Shown piece after piece: positions 1-7,932 of a stretch of 64,000 bases of DNA; positions within the stretch are counted from its first letter, which is position 1; each line of letters opens with the position of its first letter. This DNA is from Haliea sp. (GTDB taxonomy: Bacteria > Pseudomonadota > Gammaproteobacteria > Pseudomonadales > Halieaceae). The position numbers were made by a program, and so were the translations under genes. Where the stretch lies: assembly GCA_024642245.1 (NCBI GenBank), contig JAHEBM010000007.1:1-64000 (forward strand). Reading direction: 5' to 3'. The notes under the pieces were generated by a model, which was not told where the DNA came from, searched no databases, and worked only from the letters and a program-made list of their open reading frames with translations.

Positions 1-72
1 TCAGAAGTGAAACGACGCATCGCCGATGGTAGTGTGGGGTTTCCCCATGTGAGAGTAGGTCATCGCCAGGCT
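1..72 (+). rRNA. rrf: 5S ribosomal RNA, 3' portion
   Basis: The first ~72 bases match the 3' two-thirds of a gammaproteobacterial 5S rRNA: the loop region ending in AGAAGTGAAACG, the GATGGTAGTGTGGGG helix arm with its CCCCATG partner, GAGAGTAGG, and the closing GCCAGGC strand. The 5' part lies outside the window. This is therefore the distal end of an rRNA operon transcribed into the window, and an intrinsic terminator follows immediately. The exact 3' end is uncertain by a few bases. Confidence 0.95.
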
Positions 73-83
73 TCTAAAAAAGA

Positions 84-120
84 AAACCCCTGTAGCACAC
101 GCTGCAGGGGTTTTGTTTTT
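84..120 (+). terminator. Rho-independent terminator of the rRNA operon
   Basis: An ACCCCTGTAGC arm pairs with GCTGCAGGGGT around a short ACAC loop and is followed by TTTGTTTTTT. It sits about 12 bases after the 5S 3' end, which is the expected place for the rrn operon terminator. The A-run before the stem could give some activity in the other direction, toward transcripts leaving the minus-strand mscS gene. Confidence 0.9.
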
Positions 121-256
121 TGGGATACGTCGATTCGCTGTCCCGTCCTGGGCGGCCTGTTCCGCAGGAACGGCGCAGGCGAGCACGGCTCGCCGCTTAA
201 CGTACGTCATGCCCGGGAAAGCGGCAGGCTCCCGCCTCAGGCCATCCTCCAGTTGA

Positions 257-1117
257 TTAATGCGACTGCGACCGCACCAGCAACTCCCCATCCACGTGAA
301 TGTCGCGCTGGGGAAAGGCGATGACAACCCCGGCTTCATTAAAGAGGCTATCGATACGATAACGCAGCTCACTGCGAACGCCCCGCAGTCCGCTCTCGGT
401 ATCGGTTGTCACCCAGACATTGAGATCGAACACCAGGGCGTTATCGCCAAAATCATCGAAGATCACGTTTCTTGCCGGTTTTTTCATCACTTTGGTATTT
501 TCATCTGCGGCTTTTTGCAGGAGCGTTGTTACCAGTGCCACATCGGAGCCGTACGCTACCCCTATCCTGACGGTTGTCCGCACCACCTGGTCTATCAGTG
601 TCCAGTTGGTGACGGTATTTTCCAGCAGGTAACTGTTGGGAATCAGCAGGTGTATACCGTCTACCCTGCGGATTCGGGTTGAGCGTGTGTTGATCGACTC
701 GACGGTCCCGCGCACATCACCCAGTTCCAGAAAGTCGCCGATCTTGATCGGGCGCTCCCACATAAGAATCCAGCCGCTGATGAAGTTATTGATGATGTTC
801 TGTGCGCCAAAGCCGAAGCCTATGGCAACAGCACCAGAAATAAAGGCAAATGCGCCCAGGGGGACGCTCAGGAAATCCAGAATCATGAAGGCAAGAATGA
901 CGAATGCCAGGATAAGGTAGGCGCGCGTGATAAGTTGTACGACGTCCGGATTCGTCCCCCGGGCCATGAGGCGATTGCGCAGGAACCGGGTGGTAGCGAT
1001 AACGAACAGGCCGCCCAGCAAAGTGAAGAGGCCCACATACAGTAGCTGGGCGAGGTCGAGGCTGGTATCCCCGAATACAATCAGCGGTGTATGCAGTACA
1101 CGGTCTATCGTTTCCAT
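257..1117 (-). CDS. Small-conductance mechanosensitive channel, MscS family
   Basis: This 286-residue inner-membrane protein matches the MscS family, which forms heptameric channels that open under membrane tension and release osmolytes during hypo-osmotic shock. Three hydrophobic segments are visible near residues 22-46, 62-86 and 91-118. The last contains the small-residue pore helix GAVAIGFGFGAQN typical of MscS TM3. The cytosolic beta domain follows, with RPIKIGDFLELGDVRGTVESI and the LIPNSYLLENTVTNW stretch. The size equals E. coli MscS (286), so it is a minimal member. The ATG at 1117 has GAAGGT about nine bases upstream. It is a single gene divergent from the TonB receptor operon and runs toward the rRNA terminator. 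Confidence 0.93.
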   Translation of the reverse strand: METIDRVLHTPLIVFGDTSLDLAQLLYVGLFTLLGGLFVIATTRFLRNRLMARGTNPDVVQLITRAYLILAFVILAFMILDFLSVPLGAFAFISGAVAIGFGFGAQNIINNFISGWILMWERPIKIGDFLELGDVRGTVESINTRSTRIRRVDGIHLLIPNSYLLENTVTNWTLIDQVVRTTVRIGVAYGSDVALVTTLLQKAADENTKVMKKPARNVIFDDFGDNALVFDLNVWVTTDTESGLRGVRSELRYRIDSLFNEAGVVIAFPQRDIHVDGELLVRSQSH

Positions 1118-1466
1118 AAAAAAGATACCTTCATCATGTTGGGGCCGACTTCATTCAGCCAGGGCTACACAGCGGCGCGTGCCTGGAGCCTGCCTAAGGT
1201 ACACCGGTACCGCGCGCCACCTGGCACTCGGGATGCACAACATCTGACAAACAGAAGGTACACTGAAGCGGAAGCACAGAAAAGCCGGCAGACCTGCCGG
1301 TGGGGCAAGGCCCGCCCGGATTGGCATGTAGGGGCCCGGTCGCCTGGACCGGTCACGGTTTTTGTAACAATGCCCCCAAAATATGACGCAAAATCTAAAG
1401 ATCAGGCCGGTTTTACGTTCTACCCTACGCCGAGGCTGAATAAAACAATAATCAAAGGTAATCGAT
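1118..1466. other. Divergent intergenic region between mscS and the TonB receptor gene
   Basis: These 349 bases should hold promoters for both flanking genes. Two short perfect stems are visible: CCGGCA/TGCCGG at 1285-1300, and CCGGT/ACCGG at 1336-1352, the latter followed a few bases later by a TTTTTG run, so it may be a weak plus-strand terminator or attenuator ahead of the receptor gene. I could not find a convincing sigma-70 promoter and see no coding sequence. Confidence 0.4.
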
Positions 1467-3866
1467 ATGCGCCCGATTCGTCCCCCGCAGTTGCAGTTAA
1501 GAGTTCTCGCCCTGGCACTGTTGCCGGTTACCGCCTGGTCTGCCCCCATGCTGGAAGAGGTTGTGGTGACGGCCCAGAAGCGGGTCGAAAGCCTGCAGGA
1601 TGTCCCGATTTCCGTCTCGGCGATGAGCGGCGAAAAAGTGCTGGATACGGGTATTATCAGCCTGGAAGAGCTCACGCTGTATATCCCCAACGTCAATATC
1701 AACCAGGGACAGGCCCAGCCGAACCTGTTTATCCGTGGCGTCGGCTCGGGTACCAACGCGGGATTTGAGCAGTCGGTGGGTATGTATATTGATGGCGTCT
1801 ATTCGGGCCGTGGTGCCCTGGCTGCGGTGCCCCTGACCATGGACCTCCAGCGTATAGAGGTCCTGAAAGGCCCACAGGGTACCCTGTTCGGCAAGAATAC
1901 CATTGGTGGCGCCATCAGTATTACGACCAACAAGCCCACGTTTGAAAACGAGGGCATGGTCGATGCCCTCTATTCCCCGGACGCCAACGAGCAGATCTAC
2001 ACGCTGGTGCTCAACGGCGCGCTCACCGACACGATCGCCGGGCGGCTTGCCCTGCGGCATGACGCGATGGACGGTTGGTGGGATAACGAGTACCTGAAGC
2101 ATGAAGGTCCCAACAGTGACAACTGGTATGGCCGGGGCCAACTGCTGTTTGACGTGGGCGACAAGGTCGAGATAATTGCCAAGTACGAACACGGGGATTT
2201 CCAGGCGGACGATGTGCCCTCGGTGGTCTACCAGTCGGACCAGCCCCTGAACTTTCGCGGTGAAGATGTCTTCCCCATTGTGGATGACCGTGACAAGGCG
2301 GCCTATGACCTGCCCGACAATTACGAAAACACCACGGACGTGGGTGCGATCACGCTCAACTGGGATCTCGATTTTGCCACATTCACCTCGATCTCTGCCT
2401 ATTCGGCCTACGATCTCAAGCGCCTGCTGAACTCTGACCAGACGGTCACGCCCTCTCTGCATCGCACACAGGACGAGGAATTTGACCAGTGGAGCCAGGA
2501 GGTACGCCTGGTCTCACCCGGCGGCGAGACCATTGACTGGATTGCAGGGGGCTATTACGAAAGCTCCAACGTGACGATCCACAGGAATAACACGGCGCTG
2601 GATTTCGCGTACTCCGGCCCGCTATCCGTGCCACCGTTGATTCTAATCCCCGGTGGCGCGACGCAGCCTTCCAACTTTGACCAGGATACAGACGCTTACG
2701 CCGCATTCGCCCAGATGACCTATAACCTGACTGATACGGTGCGCGTTACCGGCGGCATGCGCTACAGCTACGAGAAAAAAACCCTGGATTCGACGGTCAT
2801 CGGCGAGGTTGGCGCGCGCGGACTCTCGCTGGGCCTGCCTGATGTCATTGTTCGCGCCAACCCGGCGAGCAAAAAAATCATCAGCGACCTGCGCAGCCAT
2901 GACTGGCGCGGTCTCGATCGCGACGAGGACAAGTGGACCTGGTCGGCCAACACCCAGTGGGACGCCACGGAAAATGCCATGCTGTACGCCAGTGTGAGTA
3001 CCGGCTTTAAAAGCGGGGGCTATGACGAGTCCTACACCGGCGAGGGCAGCGTTGTCAGGCTGTCCGACAACATCCTGACGGGCGAGCCCAACGGCGAGGT
3101 GGTTCCCGGTGCCGATCCGTCCATCCTCGAGTACGAGCCGGAAACGGTGCTGGCCTATGAAATTGGCGCCAAGACAAGCTGGCTTGACGGCGCCGCGGAA
3201 CTGAATATCGCCATTTTCCGGTCGGACTACGATGACCTGCAAACCAGTTCGCTGGAAGGCGACGTGTTCAAGGTCGGCAACGCGGGTAAGGCCCGCAGCC
3301 AGGGTGTGGAAGTGGATGGCCGCTGGGCCCTGACCGACAGCCTGACAGTGGGTGGATCGATCGCCTACCTGGACGCCTATTACGAGGAGTTCACGGGCGC
3401 TACCTGTACCATCCCGCAGGTAACCGATCCCGCCAACAACCCGGGCTGCCTGAACGAGGACGGCAGCAATATCGTCAAGGCCAATGATCCCGGTGGACAG
3501 GATCTCGGTGATGAAGACCTGCTGTTTGCCCCCGAGTGGAGTAGTAACCTGAACGTCCAGTACGTCATTCCCCTGGGCAACGATCTGGAGTTGATGAGCA
3601 GTGTGGATATGAACTACAGCGACGAGTATTACTCTGCGCTGGATCTCGATCCCAATACCAAGCACGACGACTACGTTTTGTGGAACGCGCGGATCGCCCT
3701 GTCCGGGAATAACGATACCTGGAGTATCGCCCTGATAGGGAAAAACCTGACCGACGAGACCACGCAGGTCTGGAAAAATGACGTGGTGCTGACCGCGAGT
3801 AATTCATACTTCGCGGTGCCACAGCGTCCGCGATCGGTCGCTGTGCAGGCGCGTTATCGTTTTTAG
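1467..3866 (+). CDS. TonB-dependent outer-membrane receptor
   Basis: This 799-residue protein has a signal peptide (cleavage probably after TAWSA, residue ~26) and a TonB box EEVVVTAQ directly behind it. A plug domain follows (QDVPISVSAM, LFIRGVGSG, YIDGVYSGR, VLKGPQGTLFGKNTIGGAI), then a long beta-barrel ending in the outer-membrane Phe terminus (QARYRF). This EVVVTAQKR / LQDVPISVSA subtype is common in marine gammaproteobacteria and sphingomonads. The substrate cannot be read from sequence. Energy comes from TonB-ExbB-ExbD. The ATG at 1467 has AAAGGT upstream. A sulfatase follows after 21 bases, presumably in the same operon, so the ligand may be a sulfated organic compound; that is inference. 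Confidence 0.95.
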   Translation: MRPIRPPQLQLRVLALALLPVTAWSAPMLEEVVVTAQKRVESLQDVPISVSAMSGEKVLDTGIISLEELTLYIPNVNINQGQAQPNLFIRGVGSGTNAGFEQSVGMYIDGVYSGRGALAAVPLTMDLQRIEVLKGPQGTLFGKNTIGGAISITTNKPTFENEGMVDALYSPDANEQIYTLVLNGALTDTIAGRLALRHDAMDGWWDNEYLKHEGPNSDNWYGRGQLLFDVGDKVEIIAKYEHGDFQADDVPSVVYQSDQPLNFRGEDVFPIVDDRDKAAYDLPDNYENTTDVGAITLNWDLDFATFTSISAYSAYDLKRLLNSDQTVTPSLHRTQDEEFDQWSQEVRLVSPGGETIDWIAGGYYESSNVTIHRNNTALDFAYSGPLSVPPLILIPGGATQPSNFDQDTDAYAAFAQMTYNLTDTVRVTGGMRYSYEKKTLDSTVIGEVGARGLSLGLPDVIVRANPASKKIISDLRSHDWRGLDRDEDKWTWSANTQWDATENAMLYASVSTGFKSGGYDESYTGEGSVVRLSDNILTGEPNGEVVPGADPSILEYEPETVLAYEIGAKTSWLDGAAELNIAIFRSDYDDLQTSSLEGDVFKVGNAGKARSQGVEVDGRWALTDSLTVGGSIAYLDAYYEEFTGATCTIPQVTDPANNPGCLNEDGSNIVKANDPGGQDLGDEDLLFAPEWSSNLNVQYVIPLGNDLELMSSVDMNYSDEYYSALDLDPNTKHDDYVLWNARIALSGNNDTWSIALIGKNLTDETTQVWKNDVVLTASNSYFAVPQRPRSVAVQARYRF

Positions 3867-3887
3867 TGTCTTACACGGAAGGCTGGT

Positions 3888-5420
3888 ATGTTAACGAAAC
3901 CCAACGCTGTCGCTAAATTCGTATTCCTGCTGGCCGGACTGTGCAGCCTGCACCTGTCTGCAGCCGAACGCCCCAATATCCTGGTGATCTGGGGTGACGA
4001 TATCGGTATCTGGAATATCAGCCAGTACAGCCACGGCCTGATGGGGTACCAGACGCCGAACATCGACCGGATTGCCCGCGAGGGAATGCTGTTTACGGAC
4101 TATTACGGTGAGCAGAGTTGTACCGCGGGCCGCTCCGCCTTTATAACCGGCCAGAGCCCGGTCCGCACTGGTCTTACCAAGGTGGGTGTACCGGGCGCTG
4201 AACTGGGCTTGCAGCCGGAGGACCCCACGCTGGCAGAATTACTGAAGCCCTACGGCTACGCCACTGGCCAATTCGGTAAAAACCACCTGGGCGATCGGGA
4301 TGAATTCCTGCCAACCAATCACGGCTTTGACGAATTTTTTGGCAATCTTTACCACCTCAACGCCGAGGAGCAGCCGGAAGACCCTGACTATCCCCAGGAC
4401 CCGGCTTTTCGCAAGCGGTTTGGTCCACGAGGTGTGATTCACAGTTATGCCGACGGTAAGATCGAGGACAGCGGGCCGCTCACCCGCGAACGCATGGAAA
4501 CGGTTGATTCGGAATTTCTTGCGGCTTCACTGAAGTTTATTGACAAGGCACATGCCCAGAAAAAGCCGTTCTTTGTCTGGTTCAATTCTACCCGCATGCA
4601 CTACTACACCCATGTCGCCAAGTCGCAATTGGGGCGCTCCGGCCAGGGCTTTTATAACGATGCCATGATGGAGCACGATGACCATGTAGGCGTCCTGCTG
4701 GGCAAGCTCGATGAACTGGGTATCGCCGATAACACCATTGTTATCTACTCCACTGATAACGGACCGCATTTCAACCTGTGGCCCGACGCGGCAATAACCC
4801 CGTTTCGTGGGGAAAAGAATACTAACTGGGAGGGCGGTTACCGTGTGCCGGCGCTGATGCGCTGGCCGGGACAGGTGGCGGCCGGCAGCATCAACAACCA
4901 GGTGATGTCGCATATGGATTGGGTTCCCACGCTGCTGGCAGCGGTTGGCAATGACAGCATCGCCACTGAATTGAAACAGGGCGCCAAAATCGGGGACAAG
5001 ACCTTCAAGGTGCACCTCGATGGCTACAATTTCCTGCCGCAATTGCAAGGCCGGCAGGTGAAGGGGCCGCGCAATGAGTTTTTCTACTTCAGTGACGACG
5101 GGCTGCTGACGGGGGCCCGTATTGGCGACTGGAAACTGGTATTTGCCGAACAGCGAGCGCACCGCTTCGACGTGTGGCGTGACCCGTTTGTGACTTTACG
5201 CATCCCCAAACTGTTCAATCTGCGGCGCGATCCGCTGGAGCGCGCCGACACTGATGCCAACGGCTACAACAACTGGTGGGATACCAAGATCGCCCCAGTA
5301 GGCATGCAGGGGCAGGTCGCTGTGGGTCGCTTTGTCCAGAGCTTGAAAGAGTTTCCCCCGCGGCAGCGTCCTGCCACTTTCACTGTGGACCAGATTATGG
5401 AGTCCCTTTACCGGCAATAG
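3888..5420 (+). CDS. Exported arylsulfatase-type sulfatase
   Basis: This 510-residue periplasmic sulfatase of the alkaline-phosphatase superfamily hydrolyses sulfate esters. It has a signal peptide (hydrophobic FVFLLAGLCSLHLSAA, cleaved near residue 26), then PNILVIWGDDIG with the Asp pair that binds calcium. The C-x-A-x-R signature CTAGR is at Cys78, which is normally oxidised to formylglycine. GKNHLGD and the STDNGPHFNLWPDA metal-site region are also present. Activation needs a formylglycine-generating enzyme or anSME encoded elsewhere; the FGE-like protein in this window lacks the catalytic Cys region. It lies 21 bases behind the TonB receptor and is followed by a clear terminator, so the pair is one transcription unit. 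Confidence 0.93.
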   Translation: MLTKPNAVAKFVFLLAGLCSLHLSAAERPNILVIWGDDIGIWNISQYSHGLMGYQTPNIDRIAREGMLFTDYYGEQSCTAGRSAFITGQSPVRTGLTKVGVPGAELGLQPEDPTLAELLKPYGYATGQFGKNHLGDRDEFLPTNHGFDEFFGNLYHLNAEEQPEDPDYPQDPAFRKRFGPRGVIHSYADGKIEDSGPLTRERMETVDSEFLAASLKFIDKAHAQKKPFFVWFNSTRMHYYTHVAKSQLGRSGQGFYNDAMMEHDDHVGVLLGKLDELGIADNTIVIYSTDNGPHFNLWPDAAITPFRGEKNTNWEGGYRVPALMRWPGQVAAGSINNQVMSHMDWVPTLLAAVGNDSIATELKQGAKIGDKTFKVHLDGYNFLPQLQGRQVKGPRNEFFYFSDDGLLTGARIGDWKLVFAEQRAHRFDVWRDPFVTLRIPKLFNLRRDPLERADTDANGYNNWWDTKIAPVGMQGQVAVGRFVQSLKEFPPRQRPATFTVDQIMESLYRQ

Positions 5421-5449
5421 CTCGAAAACGCCCGCCCCTGCTTGGCCAG

Positions 5450-5482
5450 CCGCCCCCGATCATCTGAAAAGGGGCGGTTTTC
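5450..5482 (+). terminator. Rho-independent terminator after the sulfatase gene
   Basis: CCGCCCC at 5450-5456 pairs with GGGGCGG at 5471-5477 and is followed by TTTT. It lies 30 bases downstream of the sulfatase stop. It ends the receptor-sulfatase operon and separates it from rimK. Confidence 0.75.
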
Positions 5483-5609
5483 CCCGAATGCAACCCCTTT
5501 TGTTGTCGCTGTAAATCCGCTAGGCTGATTTACATGCCCGGGTCTTGCTGTCGATTCTATCCTCGACCCGCTGTGCCAAAATTCCCCAAATAAACAGGAG
5601 TTCCCCAAT

Positions 5610-6797
5610 ATGAAGCTGGCAATTCTGTCATGCGCGCCCAAAGCCTACAGCACGGCCCGCCTCAAGGAGGCGGCTCTCCAGCGAGGGCATGAAGCCCGGG
5701 TGCTCAATACCCTCAAATTTGCCATCGACCTGGATCGTGGTTCCCCCGACCTGTACTACCGGCAGCAGCACCTGGACGCTTACGATGCCGTGTTGCCGCG
5801 CATTGGGGCATCGATTACGTATTACGGCACGGCGGTTGTGCGCCAGTTCCAGGAGATGGATGTGTTCTGCGCCAACACCGCGCACGGCATCAGTAACTCC
5901 AGGGACAAGCTGCGCTCCCTGCAGATTCTCAGCCGCCATGGCATCGGCCTGCCCCGCACCACTTTCGTTCGGGACAAAAAGGATGTATTGCCGGCCATCG
6001 CACGGGTGGGCGGCGCCCCGGTCATCATCAAACTGATAGAGGGAACCCAGGGCATCGGGGTGCTGCTGGCAGAGTCGGTCAAACAGGCGGAATCCATTAT
6101 CGAGTTACTGCAGAGCCAGAAACAGAACGTGCTGATCCAGAAATTCGTTGCCGAGAGCAAGGGTCGGGACATCAGGGCTTTTGTGGTGGGCGACCAGGTG
6201 GTCGCTGCCATGCGCCGCGTTGCCCAGGGCCAGGAGTTTCGCAGTAATGTCCATCGCGGCGGCGTTGCCGAGCCGGTGGAACTGAGCGATGAATACCGCG
6301 AAACCGCCGTGCGCTGTACCCAGATCATGGGCCTGCGGGTGGCGGGTGTGGACATGCTCGAGGGCAAGGACGGACCGCAGATCATGGAAGTCAATTCTTC
6401 GCCCGGGCTCGAGGGGATAGAAACCTGTACGGGCCTGGATATTGCCGGAGCCGTTATCGATTATATTGCCGCCCAGGTGGACTTTCCCGAAATCGATGTG
6501 CGCCAGCGCCTGACTGTCAGCAAGGGTTACGGCGTAAGTGAGATTTATATTCCCGAAGGATCCAATTTCGTCGGCCAGACCATCACCCAGACCAAGCTGC
6601 GCGAGAGCGACATCAACGTACTCACGCTGTACCGCGGTGCAAAAGTCATCCCCAATCCCCGCGCCGACCGGATGCTGGAGGCGGGGGACAAGCTGCTCTG
6701 CTTTGGCAAGATGGAAGCCATGCGTGGCATGATTCCCCGCAAAGAGCAGCGTAGAAGGCGGCCGACTGTGCAGGAGCTGGATCCAGTCCACGGTTGA
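5610..6797 (+). CDS. rimK: RimK-family ATP-grasp ligase with C-terminal RCK_C (TrkA-C) domain
   Basis: Residues 1-~295 are RimK, the ATP-grasp enzyme that adds glutamates to the C-terminus of ribosomal protein S6. Visible are the N-terminal fold MKLAILSCAP, the ATP-grasp lysine region VIIKLIEGTQGIGV (138-151), the RDIRAFVVGD strand, GVDMLEG and the metal-binding end MEVNSSPGLEGIE (259-271). E. coli RimK stops at about 300 residues. This protein continues to 395 with an apparent RCK_C/TrkA-C domain at ~305-377 (SEIYIPEGSNFVGQTI, VLTLYRGAKVIPNP, LEAGDKLLCFG) and a basic tail RKEQRRRRP. RCK_C domains usually bind small ligands and gate K+ transporters, so an allosteric role is plausible but inferred. 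The start is well supported by AGGAG ten bases upstream. The next gene begins one base after the stop. Confidence 0.92.
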   Translation: MKLAILSCAPKAYSTARLKEAALQRGHEARVLNTLKFAIDLDRGSPDLYYRQQHLDAYDAVLPRIGASITYYGTAVVRQFQEMDVFCANTAHGISNSRDKLRSLQILSRHGIGLPRTTFVRDKKDVLPAIARVGGAPVIIKLIEGTQGIGVLLAESVKQAESIIELLQSQKQNVLIQKFVAESKGRDIRAFVVGDQVVAAMRRVAQGQEFRSNVHRGGVAEPVELSDEYRETAVRCTQIMGLRVAGVDMLEGKDGPQIMEVNSSPGLEGIETCTGLDIAGAVIDYIAAQVDFPEIDVRQRLTVSKGYGVSEIYIPEGSNFVGQTITQTKLRESDINVLTLYRGAKVIPNPRADRMLEAGDKLLCFGKMEAMRGMIPRKEQRRRRPTVQELDPVHG

Positions 6798-6798
6798 T

Positions 6799-7812
6799 AT
6801 GCCGCGCCGGTGGCAGCACTCTTTAGTGGGCCGGTTTAACGCCTGCCGGGCGGCTCCGCATGCACCAGGTGGGCGCCTGGCACTGGCATTGCTACTGGTG
6901 ATTGCAGCGACCGATGCGCTGTCGCAGGCGCCGGCAACCGATAACGGTGGGATCTCACGCTTCCAAAGAACCGCGGGCTTCCTGCAGGACTCCGTGGCCC
7001 AGGATAGAGCCGACTTCGCAGCGTCCGCGCTGACCGAGCTGGCAGCGGTGTACATGGCTGAGGCAGACCTGGCCCGTTCGCAAGCGTCTGCGCGAGAAGG
7101 TAATGTGCGGGCGAAGTTGCTGGGCTGGTCGATCGCGGTGGATCAATATGCGAATCAGTTATTGCTGGTACTCGATGACGTGGAGCAGGGCTACCCGGTA
7201 AGCCTGCGGCAGGATCCGCTGGGACCGGTGGGCATCACGGTGGCCGACAGGACGGTGATCCTGGGTCACCCCCGGGCCGATCAACAGGCCGCCCTGGAAA
7301 CGCGTGTGCTGGGGGATTTCTGCAGCAGCCATGACTGTGAGCAGATGACGCCTACTGCCCCCGGTCCCGGTCCCGGCCGCGAGCCTGTGCCGGTTTCCGC
7401 CATCCGTGTAAATCCCCTGTGGACGTTTGCGTCCAGCGGACCGGTGTGCGCCAACGAGGGCCTGGAGGTGCATTTTGCCAGTGCCCGGGACCTGGCTACC
7501 CTGCGCGGTCTTTGTGAGGAGTTGGTGCAGGAAGTGGCGGCGCTGGCAACTGACCTGGCCTGGCAGAAGCGGCACGGCGTCGACATTGACTGGGACGCGC
7601 TTGCAATCGACACAACGCCAGGTCGCCCCGAGCACCTGGTGCGCCTGAATGCCGCCGGGGACTCGGTGTTGCTCACGATACCCTTGTTGTACGCCACGCA
7701 AAACCTGCTACAGGACATCAAGCCCTGGCTGCGCGCGCGGGCGTCGGGCGAGCCACCGCCGGCGATTCGCCTGGACGCCGCCCGTTATGGCTGGCTTTCC
7801 TCTGCCCGGTGA
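6799..7812 (+). CDS. Unrecognised exported protein
   Basis: This 337-residue protein matches no family I know. The N-terminus has a long basic stretch and then a hydrophobic core (LALALLLVIAATDALS) ending in A-Q-A, so it is probably secreted to the periplasm. The mature part has a helical segment (~55-120), an AETRVL-like linker with a Cys pair (CSSHDC), a Pro/Gly spacer (TAPGPGPGREPVP) and a C-terminal alpha-helical half. There are no membrane segments after the signal and no obvious catalytic motif. The ATG lies one base after the rimK stop, so the two are probably co-transcribed and may be translationally coupled. Confidence 0.75.
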   Translation: MPRRWQHSLVGRFNACRAAPHAPGGRLALALLLVIAATDALSQAPATDNGGISRFQRTAGFLQDSVAQDRADFAASALTELAAVYMAEADLARSQASAREGNVRAKLLGWSIAVDQYANQLLLVLDDVEQGYPVSLRQDPLGPVGITVADRTVILGHPRADQQAALETRVLGDFCSSHDCEQMTPTAPGPGPGREPVPVSAIRVNPLWTFASSGPVCANEGLEVHFASARDLATLRGLCEELVQEVAALATDLAWQKRHGVDIDWDALAIDTTPGRPEHLVRLNAAGDSVLLTIPLLYATQNLLQDIKPWLRARASGEPPPAIRLDAARYGWLSSAR

Positions 7813-7932
7813 AGCTGCTAAAAATCCCCATTAACGTTAACCAGGTTGCGTTTTAGGCCTTTCCGGGTGGCATTTCGCGGCCAAATGACGCTATTCTTGG
7901 CGTGAATTCACAAAGTGACCAGTGCCGCCGGA

